A model generated the notes under the pieces. It had not been told where the DNA came from and did not search any database. It worked only from the letters and a program-made list of their open reading frames with translations. Made by a program: the position numbers and the translations under genes. A stretch of DNA of 64,000 bases from Tenacibaculum sp. Bg11-29 (lineage in GTDB: Bacteria; Bacteroidota; Bacteroidia; Flavobacteriales; Flavobacteriaceae), in assembly GCF_002836595.1 (NCBI RefSeq), contig NZ_PJBB01000003.1, forward strand, positions 868,001-932,000. The letters run 5' to 3'. Positions 1-9,561 of the stretch are shown in pieces. Numbering within the stretch: the first letter of the stretch is position 1; every line of letters starts with the position of its first letter.

Positions 1-58
1 TTATATCCGTCATCATATATTTCAATGCTTAGTTTGTATTAAAACAATTTGATACTCT

Positions 59-505
59 TTAATTTAATTTTTTATAGACTTCTATATTTTTATAAATAGT
101 ATCATTTTTCTTGTAAGTATTTACTTGCTTATACCATTTATTACCTCGCTCTATAGGAATAATATATTTATTAACAGTACTCTTCATTGTTTTCGACATA
201 GAGGTGAGTATTTCTGTAATCGTATCATTTTTATAAGTATAGGTGCCATATCCATGCCACTCAGAACCATCTTTTGCAGGGTCGGTATTCCAAATTACAC
301 GACCGTCTAAATAAAATTTATGCTGCACCTTAGTAGTATCAACTCTTAGGGTATCATCATTTGCAAGATGATAAAACTCGCTTAGTTCCCATACACCTTC
401 CATTGATTTTAGTTTACTTTTTTTAGAGTTACATGAAACACAAATTAGTAATATGAATATTAAACTTACATAAGCGTATTCTTTTAAATAAATTCTATTT
501 TTCAT
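59..505 (-). CDS. Lipoprotein, lipocalin-like hypothetical
   Basis: A 148-residue protein of unknown function. The N-terminus has a positively charged stretch, a hydrophobic segment and a lipobox-like LICVSC, so Cys25 is the probable lipidation site and the protein should sit in the cell envelope. The mature part opens with GVWEL, a first-strand motif of lipocalin-like domains in Bacteroidota, followed by short polar beta-strand-like segments. It lies 13 bases downstream of another lipoprotein gene on the same strand and is probably cotranscribed with it. No catalytic motif is visible. The lipoprotein call is firm; the lipocalin-like fold is inference from the single motif and the protein size. 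Confidence 0.7.
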   Translation of the reverse strand: MKNRIYLKEYAYVSLIFILLICVSCNSKKSKLKSMEGVWELSEFYHLANDDTLRVDTTKVQHKFYLDGRVIWNTDPAKDGSEWHGYGTYTYKNDTITEILTSMSKTMKSTVNKYIIPIERGNKWYKQVNTYKKNDTIYKNIEVYKKLN

Positions 506-518
506 ATTCTTGTGTTTT

Positions 519-1163
519 TTATTTTAATAATTCTTCTAATTCTTTTCGGTTTTGTAATTCTGGATAATACGTAGTTACAATTCCGTAGTTAAAAAATGAA
601 CTTGCCATTTTAATACTGTCAGAAGCTAACTCATTATTGTTACTCAAAAACTTTACTGTACTTCCGTTTTCTGTATTCATTACAAAGGTTGAAGCAATGT
701 CAATATACGCATCTTGTATGTATTTTTTAAGTCGTAATTTTTTAAATTTTACTTCGGAGGTAAATGTTGTAATATCATAATTTGCTACCTTTTCAGAAAA
801 TGAATTACAATTGAAGCAGACTAATAATTTCTCTCCTAGTTTTAGCTTGTATTTTATAGAGATATCCTTACCTACAAACTTTTCAAATCCATTCATATCT
901 AAAAAGACTAGAGTGTCATTTTTAATAGTTTTAACCGTCATAGCCGTTGTTAAATAATCACTTGGCATAATAAGTTCTTCTCTTACCGATAATATTGTTA
1001 CTTTGGTTGAAATAACAGTAGTTGTATTTTTTTTATGCTTCAATTTATCAATTAAAACGTTTTCTTTTACAACTTTTGTTATAACTGATTCCTTTTTACT
1101 ACTTGGCTTGCCGCATGAAACTAAAAGTACCGCAAATAGTAAATAGCTTATTAAATTCTTCAT
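519..1163 (-). CDS. Hypothetical lipoprotein
   Basis: A 214-residue protein that I do not recognise. It begins with a short basic end, a hydrophobic core and the lipobox LLVSC, predicting lipidation at Cys17 and an envelope location. The remainder is rich in Lys, Thr and beta-branched residues, with one CFNC pair in the middle that could be a disulfide or a metal site. It precedes the next lipoprotein on the same strand by only 13 bases, which suggests a two-gene unit. Confidence 0.65.
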   Translation of the reverse strand: MKNLISYLLFAVLLVSCGKPSSKKESVITKVVKENVLIDKLKHKKNTTTVISTKVTILSVREELIMPSDYLTTAMTVKTIKNDTLVFLDMNGFEKFVGKDISIKYKLKLGEKLLVCFNCNSFSEKVANYDITTFTSEVKFKKLRLKKYIQDAYIDIASTFVMNTENGSTVKFLSNNNELASDSIKMASSFFNYGIVTTYYPELQNRKELEELLK

Positions 1164-1211
1164 AGGTTGCTAATTTTTTTATAGACAATAACTTATTCAG
1201 CTTCTTTCTAG

Positions 1212-1331
1212 TTAATTTGCAATCGCTTTTCCTAACAATTCTCCTAATTCAAAAAAATAGCCAAAAGCCAACATAACTAGTACTAATACAATTAATATTG
1301 CCCAATAATTTACTTTCTTCTTTTTATTCAT
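1212..1331 (-). CDS. Small single-pass membrane protein (39 aa)
   Basis: A short reading frame encodes 39 residues: a very basic start (MNKKKKVNYW), about 20 hydrophobic residues (AILIVLVLVMLAFGYFF), and a short tail ending GKAIAN. This positive-inside plus one-helix layout is typical of small inner-membrane proteins. It sits 48 bases upstream of the lipoprotein gene on the same strand and may lead that unit. No family is recognised. The reading frame is clean and its composition is far from random AT-rich sequence, but it is short, so confidence is moderate. Confidence 0.5.
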   Translation of the reverse strand: MNKKKKVNYWAILIVLVLVMLAFGYFFELGELLGKAIAN

Positions 1332-1745
1332 TTTAATTTTTAGCTTTTCTTTTCCAACAATTTTATCTTGTTACTAATAACCTTAGTTTTTTACATTTCA
1401 AATTTAATAGAATAATCTAAGAATTTTATGTTTGGATGGAAATATGTGTAAAACAATCTCCTTTTTAGTGTATAAAAAATCGTTTACGATACTCGTAAAT
1501 AATAGCACTAGCCATTATACTGTAAACGACCGCCATTAGAGGGAATATAGCGCATTCGTTTAAGATTTAGCTCGTGTTTTTTATGGTCAGATTATATATT
1601 ATGAAGTAATTAAATAGGCTGCTTCGATGGTAAGCTAGTAAACACTTAAAATAAAAAAATCACAAATTAAAAAGATTTTATTTAGCAATAACACCTTTTT
1701 TTTGTTAATTTTTTACATATATTTAATTAATCAAACCCTTCTAAA
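1332..1745. other. Gene-free stretch with a small inverted repeat
   Basis: No convincing reading frame is seen on either strand. The segment contains a perfect 7-base inverted repeat (TTTACGA, 3-base loop, TCGTAAA) at 1483-1499, and a partly complementary GTAAACGA near 1521, so a small structured RNA or a regulatory element is possible. It must hold the promoters for the divergent genes on either side. Confidence 0.4.
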
Positions 1746-3542
1746 ATGAAATTAATTAAAACTTTATGCATTCTTTTTACATCTTTAACCCTTTTTTCAC
1801 AAGGTTTTGTTGAAAAACAACTCCCAAAACCAGATAATCTTAGTTCCTTATTTATTGGACCACTCCTAAAATCAACTATTCATTATGGAGCTAAGCCTGA
1901 TAATTTTAATGGCAAAGTTATTTTATTTAACCATGGGTATATTGACCTTAATCAGCTTTTTTTTACAAATAACACATTTTATCAAGAAGCTTATAATGAA
2001 GGCTATCAAGTTGTTTTTGTTGCTACAACAAGAGGAGAAGGTATGTGGGCTAACGGAAAATTATTAGCCGAATCTATTGATACTGTAACGAATAAATATA
2101 ATGTAAATGATGTATACATTATTGCGCATAGTAACGGAGGAAAAGCCTCTGAGGTTGCAATGTACACACATAAAAAATATAATAAAGTTAAAAAGGTTTT
2201 TGCTTTAGGAACACCATATTGGGGTACGTATTTAGCTGATATATCACAACAATGGTGGCTAAATTGGTTGTGGAAAAAAACAGGTTTAAACGAAGGAGGT
2301 GCTACTTCAACAACATACTATTGCAGAGATGTTGTACGTCCATATTTTGACAACCATGTAAATAATGAACCTTCAAAATTTATTATTCTTGGTGGGTCTG
2401 GTTTTGCTAGAGGTCATACACTTTTAGCTCCATTAATGTTTGCTAGTGGTAGCGTTTTATATTTACATCAGGGTGTAAATGACGGGGTATCTTCATATAA
2501 AAGTACGCTTAGACCCAATGGAATTTATGCATTTAAAAAAAACGAAGCTTATTTAGATCATGTTGACATTGCATTAGGGCAATATGTATGGAAACATATA
2601 AAACCTTACTTAGATGAAAGTGCATTAAAAAAGACTACGACAAAAAAGACTTTTGAATTAATTAATTACACTAAAACTACAAGTGATTATCAAATTATTA
2701 ATTCCGAAAATGATTATGACAAGGTTATAGCAGATAAAGGCAATACAAATATTGATTTACAAATATTTCATGAAAACTCATATTCCGACTTCCATTTAAA
2801 GTCTACAAAAGGTAGGTTACTTCCACAAAGAAGAAAGCATAGCAAAATGAATTCTGTAGCTGATTATGTGAGTAATTACACTCTTAAAACATCAAATTCA
2901 AGTGTTTTAAAGAGTAATTCAAAATTTGTTGCCTATGCTCATCAATCCAATGGACCAAAAATGGTTTATGAGGTTAAAAAAGATGAAAACATCTTAAAAG
3001 TATCTTTTCTAGATTCTAATGCAAATACTGATGATATTGAAGTAACAGCTACTATTACCAAAACTTCTGATTTACTAGGTAATACTGCTGAAGAAGAAAT
3101 TTACTCAGAATCGTTTAGGCACCATCAAAAAACAAAAAATTTTACACTTGACACATCCCTCTTTAAAGAAGGTGTTTATACTATATACATCAACAGTAAA
3201 CATCTTGATTTCACTAGAAATATAATTTCAGGGTTTACGGTTGGTACTATCACAAATAATAAAATTAAAGAATTAAATACTCCTAAAGAATTTCTTTTTG
3301 ACATAAAGTTAAACAATACTATAATTACGAACTCAATAAATATCAAAACTAAAGGAATTAACCCTACTCATAAGCTTTCAATTAAAATTTATACCATAAA
3401 CGGACAATTAATAACAGATGCTATTATGATTGGAAATAATGGAATATATAGCACTAACACTAACAATCTCTCTTCTGGTTTGTATATAGCTACTATAGCC
3501 TATAAAAACCATTCTAAAAGTTTTAAAATTATAAAAAAATAA
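1746..3542 (+). CDS. Secreted lipase-like alpha/beta hydrolase with T9SS sorting tail
   Basis: A 598-residue secreted protein. Residues 1-19 form a signal peptide. The next ~270 residues look like an alpha/beta hydrolase of the lipase type: an NHG oxyanion-type turn near 62-64, the nucleophile elbow AHSNGG at 127-132 (Ser129), then GVNDG and LDHVD segments that could supply the acid and the histidine. The C-terminal ~80 residues resemble a type A Por secretion (T9SS) sorting domain, ending in SGLYIATI and FKIIKK. The protein is therefore probably exported through the outer membrane and either released or anchored. A middle region (about 300-500) is not recognised. The substrate, lipid or other ester, cannot be read from sequence. 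The leader just before the start carries AAACCCTTC, shared with the metalloprotease gene at 40086. Confidence 0.8.
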   Translation: MKLIKTLCILFTSLTLFSQGFVEKQLPKPDNLSSLFIGPLLKSTIHYGAKPDNFNGKVILFNHGYIDLNQLFFTNNTFYQEAYNEGYQVVFVATTRGEGMWANGKLLAESIDTVTNKYNVNDVYIIAHSNGGKASEVAMYTHKKYNKVKKVFALGTPYWGTYLADISQQWWLNWLWKKTGLNEGGATSTTYYCRDVVRPYFDNHVNNEPSKFIILGGSGFARGHTLLAPLMFASGSVLYLHQGVNDGVSSYKSTLRPNGIYAFKKNEAYLDHVDIALGQYVWKHIKPYLDESALKKTTTKKTFELINYTKTTSDYQIINSENDYDKVIADKGNTNIDLQIFHENSYSDFHLKSTKGRLLPQRRKHSKMNSVADYVSNYTLKTSNSSVLKSNSKFVAYAHQSNGPKMVYEVKKDENILKVSFLDSNANTDDIEVTATITKTSDLLGNTAEEEIYSESFRHHQKTKNFTLDTSLFKEGVYTIYINSKHLDFTRNIISGFTVGTITNNKIKELNTPKEFLFDIKLNNTIITNSINIKTKGINPTHKLSIKIYTINGQLITDAIMIGNNGIYSTNTNNLSSGLYIATIAYKNHSKSFKIIKK

Positions 3543-3617
3543 TTGATTTTTAATCTGAATATATAAAACTTAGACTCTTCTTTTACAACAGTCTCAGTAT
3601 AGGCGCTCTCTTAAATT

Positions 3618-3657
3618 TTCTCAGTAATAAAGAACACTATTCTTTTTACTGAGAAAG
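3618..3657. repeat. Inverted repeat between convergent genes
   Basis: TTTCTCAGTAA (3618-3628) is exactly repeated in inverted form as TTACTGAGAAA (3647-3657), with a second inner pairing AAAGAA/TTCTTT. The hairpin lies between the convergent lipase-like and LysR genes. There is no clean U-run, so it may be a weak terminator or a transcript-stabilising structure. Confidence 0.5.
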
Positions 3658-3718
3658 TTTGCCTATAAATTGCACTAAAAAAATAGCCCCATCAAAGGAT
3701 CAGGCTTCGTTCTATTTC

Positions 3719-4606
3719 TTATTTCTTAAAATCTTTTTTTATTTCGTTAATAAATGAATTTTCAGTTTTAGAAATTTTATTTAAACTAGCAACATACCAA
3801 TTTCTTTTTCCTAAACTTGAATCTAATGAAATCATCTTTAAATTTTTGTTTTTCAAGAAAGATTCAGCAGCCCATTTTGCCATTATCGAAATTCCCAAAT
3901 TTGCACTTACCAATTCTATAATAGCTTCGGTTAATTGTACTTTCTGAATAGAATCTACAAGTCCAATATTATTATGTAAAATATTAGTAAGAACATAATT
4001 TTTACTTTCGGGAATATCATATAAAATTAAATTTTGATTGATTAAGTCGTTTAAATTAATTTTTTTTTCACCATTCAGTGCATTGTCTTTAGATAAAATG
4101 ACTACCATTTCATCTGTTATTAAAGGTTCAAAATTTATTGAAGGATGATTTGATGTATTACTTACAATCGCTAAATCAATTTTACCCTCTAAAAGAGATT
4201 GTAATGGTTCTTTTGTAGCCTCGATATTAATCTGAACATTTATAGCTGGGTTGTCTTTTCTAAACTCTTGAACTACTCTTGGCAACCAATGATAACATGT
4301 ATAACACTCGGTTGTCAATCTAATTCTCTTTTTCTTTCCTTTTTTTATTTCTTCCAATTCAGAATTAAGAAGACTTATGGAGGCCAAAATTTTTTCTGAA
4401 TTAGAATATAGTATTTGACCAACATCAGTAAGTACTAGTTTTTTGTTTAATCGATTAAATACTTTTAAACCAATTTCTTCTTCTAGCTTTTTTAACTGAT
4501 GACTTAATGCTGGTTGAGAAAGATACAATTTTTCAGAGGCTTTCGTTACCGAGCCTTCTTTTACAATGACATTCACAAGTTTTAAGTTACGCAAAGAAAC
4601 ATCCAT
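3719..4606 (-). CDS. LysR-family transcriptional regulator, MetR-like
   Basis: A 295-residue LysR regulator. Residues 3-62 form the winged helix-turn-helix, with the typical SVTKASEKLYLSQPALSHQ recognition region, followed by a linker helix and a periplasmic-binding-like effector domain. The strand opening the effector domain reads RLTTECYTCYHWLP, matching the RIAIECHSCIQWL segment of E. coli MetR, so it belongs to the MetR branch; MetR itself senses homocysteine. Here its neighbour is a divergent haloalkane dehalogenase rather than a methionine gene, so the target and ligand may differ. The 159-base gap between the two starts is the expected place for shared operators. Confidence 0.85.
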   Translation of the reverse strand: MDVSLRNLKLVNVIVKEGSVTKASEKLYLSQPALSHQLKKLEEEIGLKVFNRLNKKLVLTDVGQILYSNSEKILASISLLNSELEEIKKGKKKRIRLTTECYTCYHWLPRVVQEFRKDNPAINVQINIEATKEPLQSLLEGKIDLAIVSNTSNHPSINFEPLITDEMVVILSKDNALNGEKKINLNDLINQNLILYDIPESKNYVLTNILHNNIGLVDSIQKVQLTEAIIELVSANLGISIMAKWAAESFLKNKNLKMISLDSSLGKRNWYVASLNKISKTENSFINEIKKDFKK

Positions 4607-4667
4607 TATTAAATAAATTTATGTAAATGATAAAATTAATTCATTTTTCTCATGCATACAAGAATTT

Positions 4668-4675
4668 TATCTTTG
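4668..4675 (+). promoter_or_regulatory. Candidate -7 promoter box
   Basis: TATCTTTG matches the Bacteroidota TAnnTTTG -7 element and sits about 90 bases ahead of the dehalogenase start, in the divergent gap with the LysR gene. No good TTTG -33 box is seen, which would fit a promoter that depends on an activator. Confidence 0.4.
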
Positions 4676-4765
4676 AACCTTAAAATAATGCAAGAACTAA
4701 TATGAAATATATTAACGATTTAATTACCTGTATTATTTTTAATAATAATCTTTAACGCAGAAACT

Positions 4766-5647
4766 ATGGTACAGAATAATCAAAACACAGTCTCAAACTA
4801 TTATGAAGTATATGACAGTAAAATGCATGTACTTGAGTATGGTAAAGAAGAAAAAGGTGATCCAATACTTTTTCTACACGGAAATCCAGCAAACAGTTTT
4901 TTATGGCGAAACATTACACCTTATGTTCAGGGAATTGGACATCATATAATTGTTCCTGATTTAATAGGAATGGGAAAATCAGATAAGCCTGCTATTGATT
5001 ATACCTATATGGAACAATATACTTATGTAGAAAAATTAATTGAAAAAATGGGTCTTAAAAATATTACTTTAATTTTGCACGATTGGGGCTCTGGAATAGG
5101 CTTTAATTATTTTGCAAACCATCAAGATAATGTCAAAGCAATTGTATTTATGGAAGGTATAATTCAAGATATTGGTACATTCTTTCCTAAAGAAAATATT
5201 GATTTTTTTAATAAATTACGTGGTCCCGAAGGTTATAAAATTGTAGTAGAAGATAACATATTTTTAAATGATGTTTTACCAACTTGGGTGTCAAGAGATT
5301 TAACAGAAGAAGAGTTAGAAGGGTATAGAATTCCGTTTCAATCAGTAGAAAGTAGAAAGCCAATATGGAAATTTATTTCACAAGTACCTTTAAATGGGAA
5401 ACCTGAATTAACAGCTTCAATAGTAAAGAACTATAGAGAAGTTTTACAGAACTCGAAATTACCTAAATTATTTTTCTATGCTGAACCTGGCGCTTTTATG
5501 CCAGAACCAGTTAGAAATTGGATTATTGAAAATATACCAAATTTAGAACCTATTAATATTGGTAAGGGGGTTCACTTTATTCAAGAAGACAACCCAGAAT
5601 TAATTGGTAAAAAAATAAAAGAATTTATATTAAAACTCGAAGATTAA
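4766..5647 (+). CDS. Haloalkane dehalogenase
   Basis: A 293-residue alpha/beta hydrolase that hydrolyses carbon-halogen bonds of haloalkanes to alcohol, halide and a proton. Key residues are visible: the HGNP motif (Asn40, halide-stabilising), the nucleophile in LHDWGSG (Asp106) with the adjacent halide-binding Trp107, Glu130 in FMEG as catalytic acid, and His270 in GVHFIQEDNPELIG as catalytic base. An Asp-His-Glu triad with paired Asn/Trp is the DhaA/LinB (HLD-II) arrangement, and segments such as PDLIGMGKSDKP and ALP/VLP follow DhaA closely. Length is normal. No signal peptide is seen, so it is cytoplasmic. It is divergent from a MetR-like regulator that probably controls it. The natural substrate is unknown. 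Confidence 0.9.
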   Translation: MVQNNQNTVSNYYEVYDSKMHVLEYGKEEKGDPILFLHGNPANSFLWRNITPYVQGIGHHIIVPDLIGMGKSDKPAIDYTYMEQYTYVEKLIEKMGLKNITLILHDWGSGIGFNYFANHQDNVKAIVFMEGIIQDIGTFFPKENIDFFNKLRGPEGYKIVVEDNIFLNDVLPTWVSRDLTEEELEGYRIPFQSVESRKPIWKFISQVPLNGKPELTASIVKNYREVLQNSKLPKLFFYAEPGAFMPEPVRNWIIENIPNLEPINIGKGVHFIQEDNPELIGKKIKEFILKLED

Positions 5648-5676
5648 GTTTTCATTAATTCCTTAATTATTGAAAT

Positions 5677-5702
5677 ATCCCGTAATTAGCTTTTTACGGG
5701 AT
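5677..5702 (+). terminator. Rho-independent terminator-like hairpin
   Basis: ATCCCGTAA (5677-5685) pairs with TTACGGGAT (5694-5702) across an 8-base loop, 30 bases after the dehalogenase stop. The following sequence is T/A-rich. Confidence 0.65.
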
Positions 5703-5895
5703 TTATATCATAATTTCATGCCTACATAAGTTCTCTATGACAGGTTTTAACTCTTATTTTATTGATAATAATACATTTAAGTGTTTTTAATAGTTTAATA
5801 AATATCAATAACAAAGAAACTTATGCTCTTTCATTATTTAAAGACTCTATAAAATTATTATAACTATTTTCCCTGCCAAACATCAATGCTAATAT

Positions 5896-8800
5896 TTAAA
5901 CAACATTAACGACACTTACTCCGTTGCTTTTTTTAGTAATTTGTATTTGAGTAGGAATACGCTCTTTTAAATTTTCTACATGCGATATAATTCCAATCAT
6001 TTTTCCTTGCGTTTGTAGGGTTTCTAGCGTAGTAATAACTGTTTCTAACGTATTACTATCTAAAGTTCCGAAACCTTCATCAATAAATAAAGAATCTATT
6101 TTTACATTTTTACTTGCTAAGTCAGACAATCCTAGTGCCAAGGCTAAACTAATAATAAACTTTTCGCCACCACTTGAGGTATCTACCAGTCGTGCTTGGT
6201 CGGTTTGGTAATGATCTATCAAATTAAAATTAAGCTCTTCTTTAGGTTTGTAAGACTCTTCCATTTTTAGTGAATAGCGCTTGTTTAACTTGTATAAATG
6301 CACATTTGCAAGGTCTAACAAGTGTTTTAAAGTTAAACGCTGTACGTATACGTTAAAGGCATCTTTTGAATTCCCAATAATTTTGAATAACTCTTTCCAA
6401 ACACTACAAACTTTTGCTTGCGCATCAATTTTTTTATAAACTTCTTTATTACGGTCTCTTATTTCTTGGTCTTTTCTAAAAGCCTCAACAATTTTTCCCT
6501 TTTCTGTTAAACAAGTTTTGTGCTCTATTGTTACCTTTTCTAACGAAATCTTATTTTCGGTTTCTGTACTGTCAAAATTTTTAGCCTCTTGTAAAACTTC
6601 TTTGGATTTTAGATTAGCTTCTTTTAAAGTTTTTAATTTTAGTTGATTCTCTGTTATTCGTTCTTTATTTTTTGTGTACTTTACTTTAAGCTCCTTTGCC
6701 AATAGCGCATTTTTAACAGCTTCTTTCGTGTTAAAACCAGTATTATCTACCTCAGCCTTAAAAGTAATGTTTAGGTTGCTAGTTTCAGCCAATAAAGCCT
6801 TTTGTTCTTCATTGTTTTTCAGTTTTAGCGTTTCTTTTTCAGTTTTAGCATCTAATAATTTTTGTAGGGCTGTTTTACTTGCTTCTACTTTTTCGAGCAA
6901 TTGTTTACGAAATAACTGTAAACTATCTCTTTTACTTTCTACTGTTTTATCAAGTGGTAAAACACCAATACGTTCCGTTTTTAATAGGGTAGTGGTTATT
7001 TTACTTGTTTCTATAATTTTTAAATACTCATTTTTAGTGTTAACCTGTGCTTCTAGTTGCTTTTCAATATTAACTAAAGTTGTATTTAAAACTTTATGTT
7101 CGGTTTTTAATGCATCTAAATTTTTCTGTGCAGTATTGTATTGGTTTATAGCTTGTTCAATAGCTGTTAAAAACTGATTTGTATTCCTAGCAGTTGGTAG
7201 TTGGTACTTAAATTTACCTAAGCTTATTTGTAAATTTTCTTCTAAAGTTGTGCAAATAGCTGTTAAACTGTCAATCGATTTTTGAGTAGTATCAATTTCC
7301 GAATTCGTATTTTTAATTTTCTCTGTAAGCGTAGCAATCGAAGTTTTTAAAGTGTTTATAGCTTCGTTTTGTAAATCGATGCTCTTCGATAATATATCTT
7401 TAGTATTTTGTAATTCTTGTGCTATTTTTAAACTTTTTTCTACTGCTTTTATTTTCTCAGACACAGTAGTTAATTCAATTTCAACCTTAGCAGCATTTGT
7501 TAATTCACAATTAATATTTAACGTTGTCGCTTTTAATCTAAGTGTTTTTAAAACATCAGTAATTGTATTTATTTGAGGAGTTAAACTAGTAATCGTAGTA
7601 CTTAGCTTTACCTCATTTTTTTCTAATACTGATTTAGAATCCTCAAGTTTTTTTAAGTGCTCTTTTCTGTCGATAACCGTTTTTTCTGACTCTGAAATAC
7701 CTCCTGACACAAGATTTTCTGTAAATGGATGTTCTTCTGAGCCACATAAACCACAAGGTTCTCCTTTTTTTAGGTTTTTACGATCGGCTTCGTATTTAGC
7801 AATGCTTTTTTCTAAATTCAATATTTTTTCAGCATCTATAACTGAAATTTCTTGAGCAACAATTTGTTTTTTAATAGTTATTAGCTGTTTCTTAAAAACT
7901 TCTAATTCCGTTAATTCAAATTTTTTCTGAATCTCTTTCTCGGTAAGTTCCTTCTGTAATTTTGCAATTTCTTCCCCGTAGTTTTTAAACTGTTTCCAAT
8001 CTAATTCTAATAAAGAAAGCTTCTTTTGAATTGCTAATAAATCAGCGATATTGTTTTTAGATAACTGTGCCGTTACAAGTGAAATTTCTTTATCAATTTT
8101 TTCAATTTCAGCATTTTTTTTAGCTAATAACACTTTCTTATCTTTTAAAAACAAGGTAGTTTCTGCTACTTCTTTGTTCTTCTGATTAACCAGTACGCTA
8201 TTTTTATCTAGTGTTTCTTTATTTCCTTTTAAAATAATTAAGCTAGTGGTCCAATTGGAAAATTCAGCTTCAACATTCGTTAAAAATTTATTTTTTAATA
8301 TGAATGCTTCGTCAGTTTTAATCGTTGCTACAGTTGTTTTTAAATTTGTAACTATAATGTTCTTATCTTTTTGCAACGTATCTAATTGAAGTGTTGCTGT
8401 ATTTAATTTTTCAATTGACTTTTGATTATTTTCAGCTTCATTTTTTAACTGACCATCTAATCTTGTTATTAAATCGAATTTAGGCAACCAATCAGTAAAC
8501 TCTTTATCTGTATTTTCTAATGCTATTGTTTGCTTTTTAAATAATTTCTTTGAATTTTCAATTTTAGGCGTGAGTGCTGCTAATTGTGCAGTTATTATTG
8601 TTAACTGAGCTTCTTTTTCTAGGGTATTTTTCTCATTTCTATTAAAACTTAGCATTAGTTCTTCAAAAGGTGCTGCTTCATCATTTAAAGCAAGCAAGGC
8701 TAGTTCCGTTTTATGTTTTTCTATAAAGGCATCAATTCCTTTTGAATCTAGGTCTAATTTTTCTGATTCTTCTATTATTTTCTGATACTTAACATACCAA

Positions 8801-9549
8801 TTAACAATAGTCGTATGAGTTGTAATTTCTTTTTCTATGTTAATGATGTTTGCATTAAGCGCTTCATCTTTTTGTGTTAATTCTGTTTTATTTTCTTCTG
8901 TTAAAATATCATCAGCATTAATTTTAGCTTGAATTTCTTTTAACTTAGTATCTTCTTTAGATTTTCTTTCTAAAATTCCTTGACCAATTTTTTTATAAAT
9001 CTGTTCACCAGTAATTTGCTCTAGTAGCTTTCCTTTATCTGGCCCTTTTGCTGATAAAAATGATGCAAAATCACCCTGAGCTAATAGTACAGATCGTAAA
9101 AACTGATTGTAATCTAATTGAGTAACCTTACTAACTTCAGTAATTAAATTTCGTTTTTGAGTCGCTAAAATAGAGTCAGTAGTTAAGTTTTTTAAACTTA
9201 CTTCTTCCTTAGCATTTTTATATTTTTTTCCAGATTTATCAGCAATTCTAATTCCCCAGAAAACTTCATAAATAAAATTATTATTTTCGAAAGTAACCCT
9301 ACTAAACGCATCGGTTGCATTGTGACTTACCACATCAATCAACGCACCTTTTGTACCATTAAAACGAGGTACATTATGATATAATGCAATGGTAATGGCA
9401 TCTAAAATAGTTGTTTTCCCTGCTCCGGTAGACCCTGTAATCGCATATAAACCAACATCTATAAATTGCTCATTTTCAAAATCGATTACAATGGGTGTAT
9501 CAGATTTTAAGGAGTTTATATTTTGTAATTCTATTTTTAATATTTTCAT
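5896..9549 (-). CDS. sbcC: Exonuclease SbcCD subunit C
   Basis: A 1217-residue SMC-like ATPase that partners SbcD in the SbcCD (Mre11-Rad50-like) nuclease, which processes DNA ends and hairpins. The Walker A motif GSTGAGKTT is at 39-47. Long heptad-rich coiled coils follow to about residue 600, where the zinc hook GEPCGLCG lies (CxxC), then a second coiled coil. The C-terminal ATPase half has the signature SSGGEKF, the Walker B strand SLFIDEGFGTLD and a final SHV switch. Length and order are normal for Bacteroidota SbcC. It starts 12 bases after the sbcD stop, so the two are one operon. Confidence 0.95.
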   Translation of the reverse strand: MKILKIELQNINSLKSDTPIVIDFENEQFIDVGLYAITGSTGAGKTTILDAITIALYHNVPRFNGTKGALIDVVSHNATDAFSRVTFENNNFIYEVFWGIRIADKSGKKYKNAKEEVSLKNLTTDSILATQKRNLITEVSKVTQLDYNQFLRSVLLAQGDFASFLSAKGPDKGKLLEQITGEQIYKKIGQGILERKSKEDTKLKEIQAKINADDILTEENKTELTQKDEALNANIINIEKEITTHTTIVNWYVKYQKIIEESEKLDLDSKGIDAFIEKHKTELALLALNDEAAPFEELMLSFNRNEKNTLEKEAQLTIITAQLAALTPKIENSKKLFKKQTIALENTDKEFTDWLPKFDLITRLDGQLKNEAENNQKSIEKLNTATLQLDTLQKDKNIIVTNLKTTVATIKTDEAFILKNKFLTNVEAEFSNWTTSLIILKGNKETLDKNSVLVNQKNKEVAETTLFLKDKKVLLAKKNAEIEKIDKEISLVTAQLSKNNIADLLAIQKKLSLLELDWKQFKNYGEEIAKLQKELTEKEIQKKFELTELEVFKKQLITIKKQIVAQEISVIDAEKILNLEKSIAKYEADRKNLKKGEPCGLCGSEEHPFTENLVSGGISESEKTVIDRKEHLKKLEDSKSVLEKNEVKLSTTITSLTPQINTITDVLKTLRLKATTLNINCELTNAAKVEIELTTVSEKIKAVEKSLKIAQELQNTKDILSKSIDLQNEAINTLKTSIATLTEKIKNTNSEIDTTQKSIDSLTAICTTLEENLQISLGKFKYQLPTARNTNQFLTAIEQAINQYNTAQKNLDALKTEHKVLNTTLVNIEKQLEAQVNTKNEYLKIIETSKITTTLLKTERIGVLPLDKTVESKRDSLQLFRKQLLEKVEASKTALQKLLDAKTEKETLKLKNNEEQKALLAETSNLNITFKAEVDNTGFNTKEAVKNALLAKELKVKYTKNKERITENQLKLKTLKEANLKSKEVLQEAKNFDSTETENKISLEKVTIEHKTCLTEKGKIVEAFRKDQEIRDRNKEVYKKIDAQAKVCSVWKELFKIIGNSKDAFNVYVQRLTLKHLLDLANVHLYKLNKRYSLKMEESYKPKEELNFNLIDHYQTDQARLVDTSSGGEKFIISLALALGLSDLASKNVKIDSLFIDEGFGTLDSNTLETVITTLETLQTQGKMIGIISHVENLKERIPTQIQITKKSNGVSVVNVV

Positions 9550-9561
9550 ATCAATAGTTAA

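Noticed and set aside
1483..1499. Possible terminator or attachment site from TTTACGA/TCGTAAA
   Set aside because: Only 7 bases per arm, no T-run and no integrase nearby; kept only as a note in the gene-free stretch.
6674..7177. Open frame of 167 residues on the plus strand inside sbcC
   Set aside because: It is antisense to the well-supported SbcC coiled-coil region, and its hydrophobic Phe/Ser/Leu-rich product is what reversed Glu/Lys-rich codons give.
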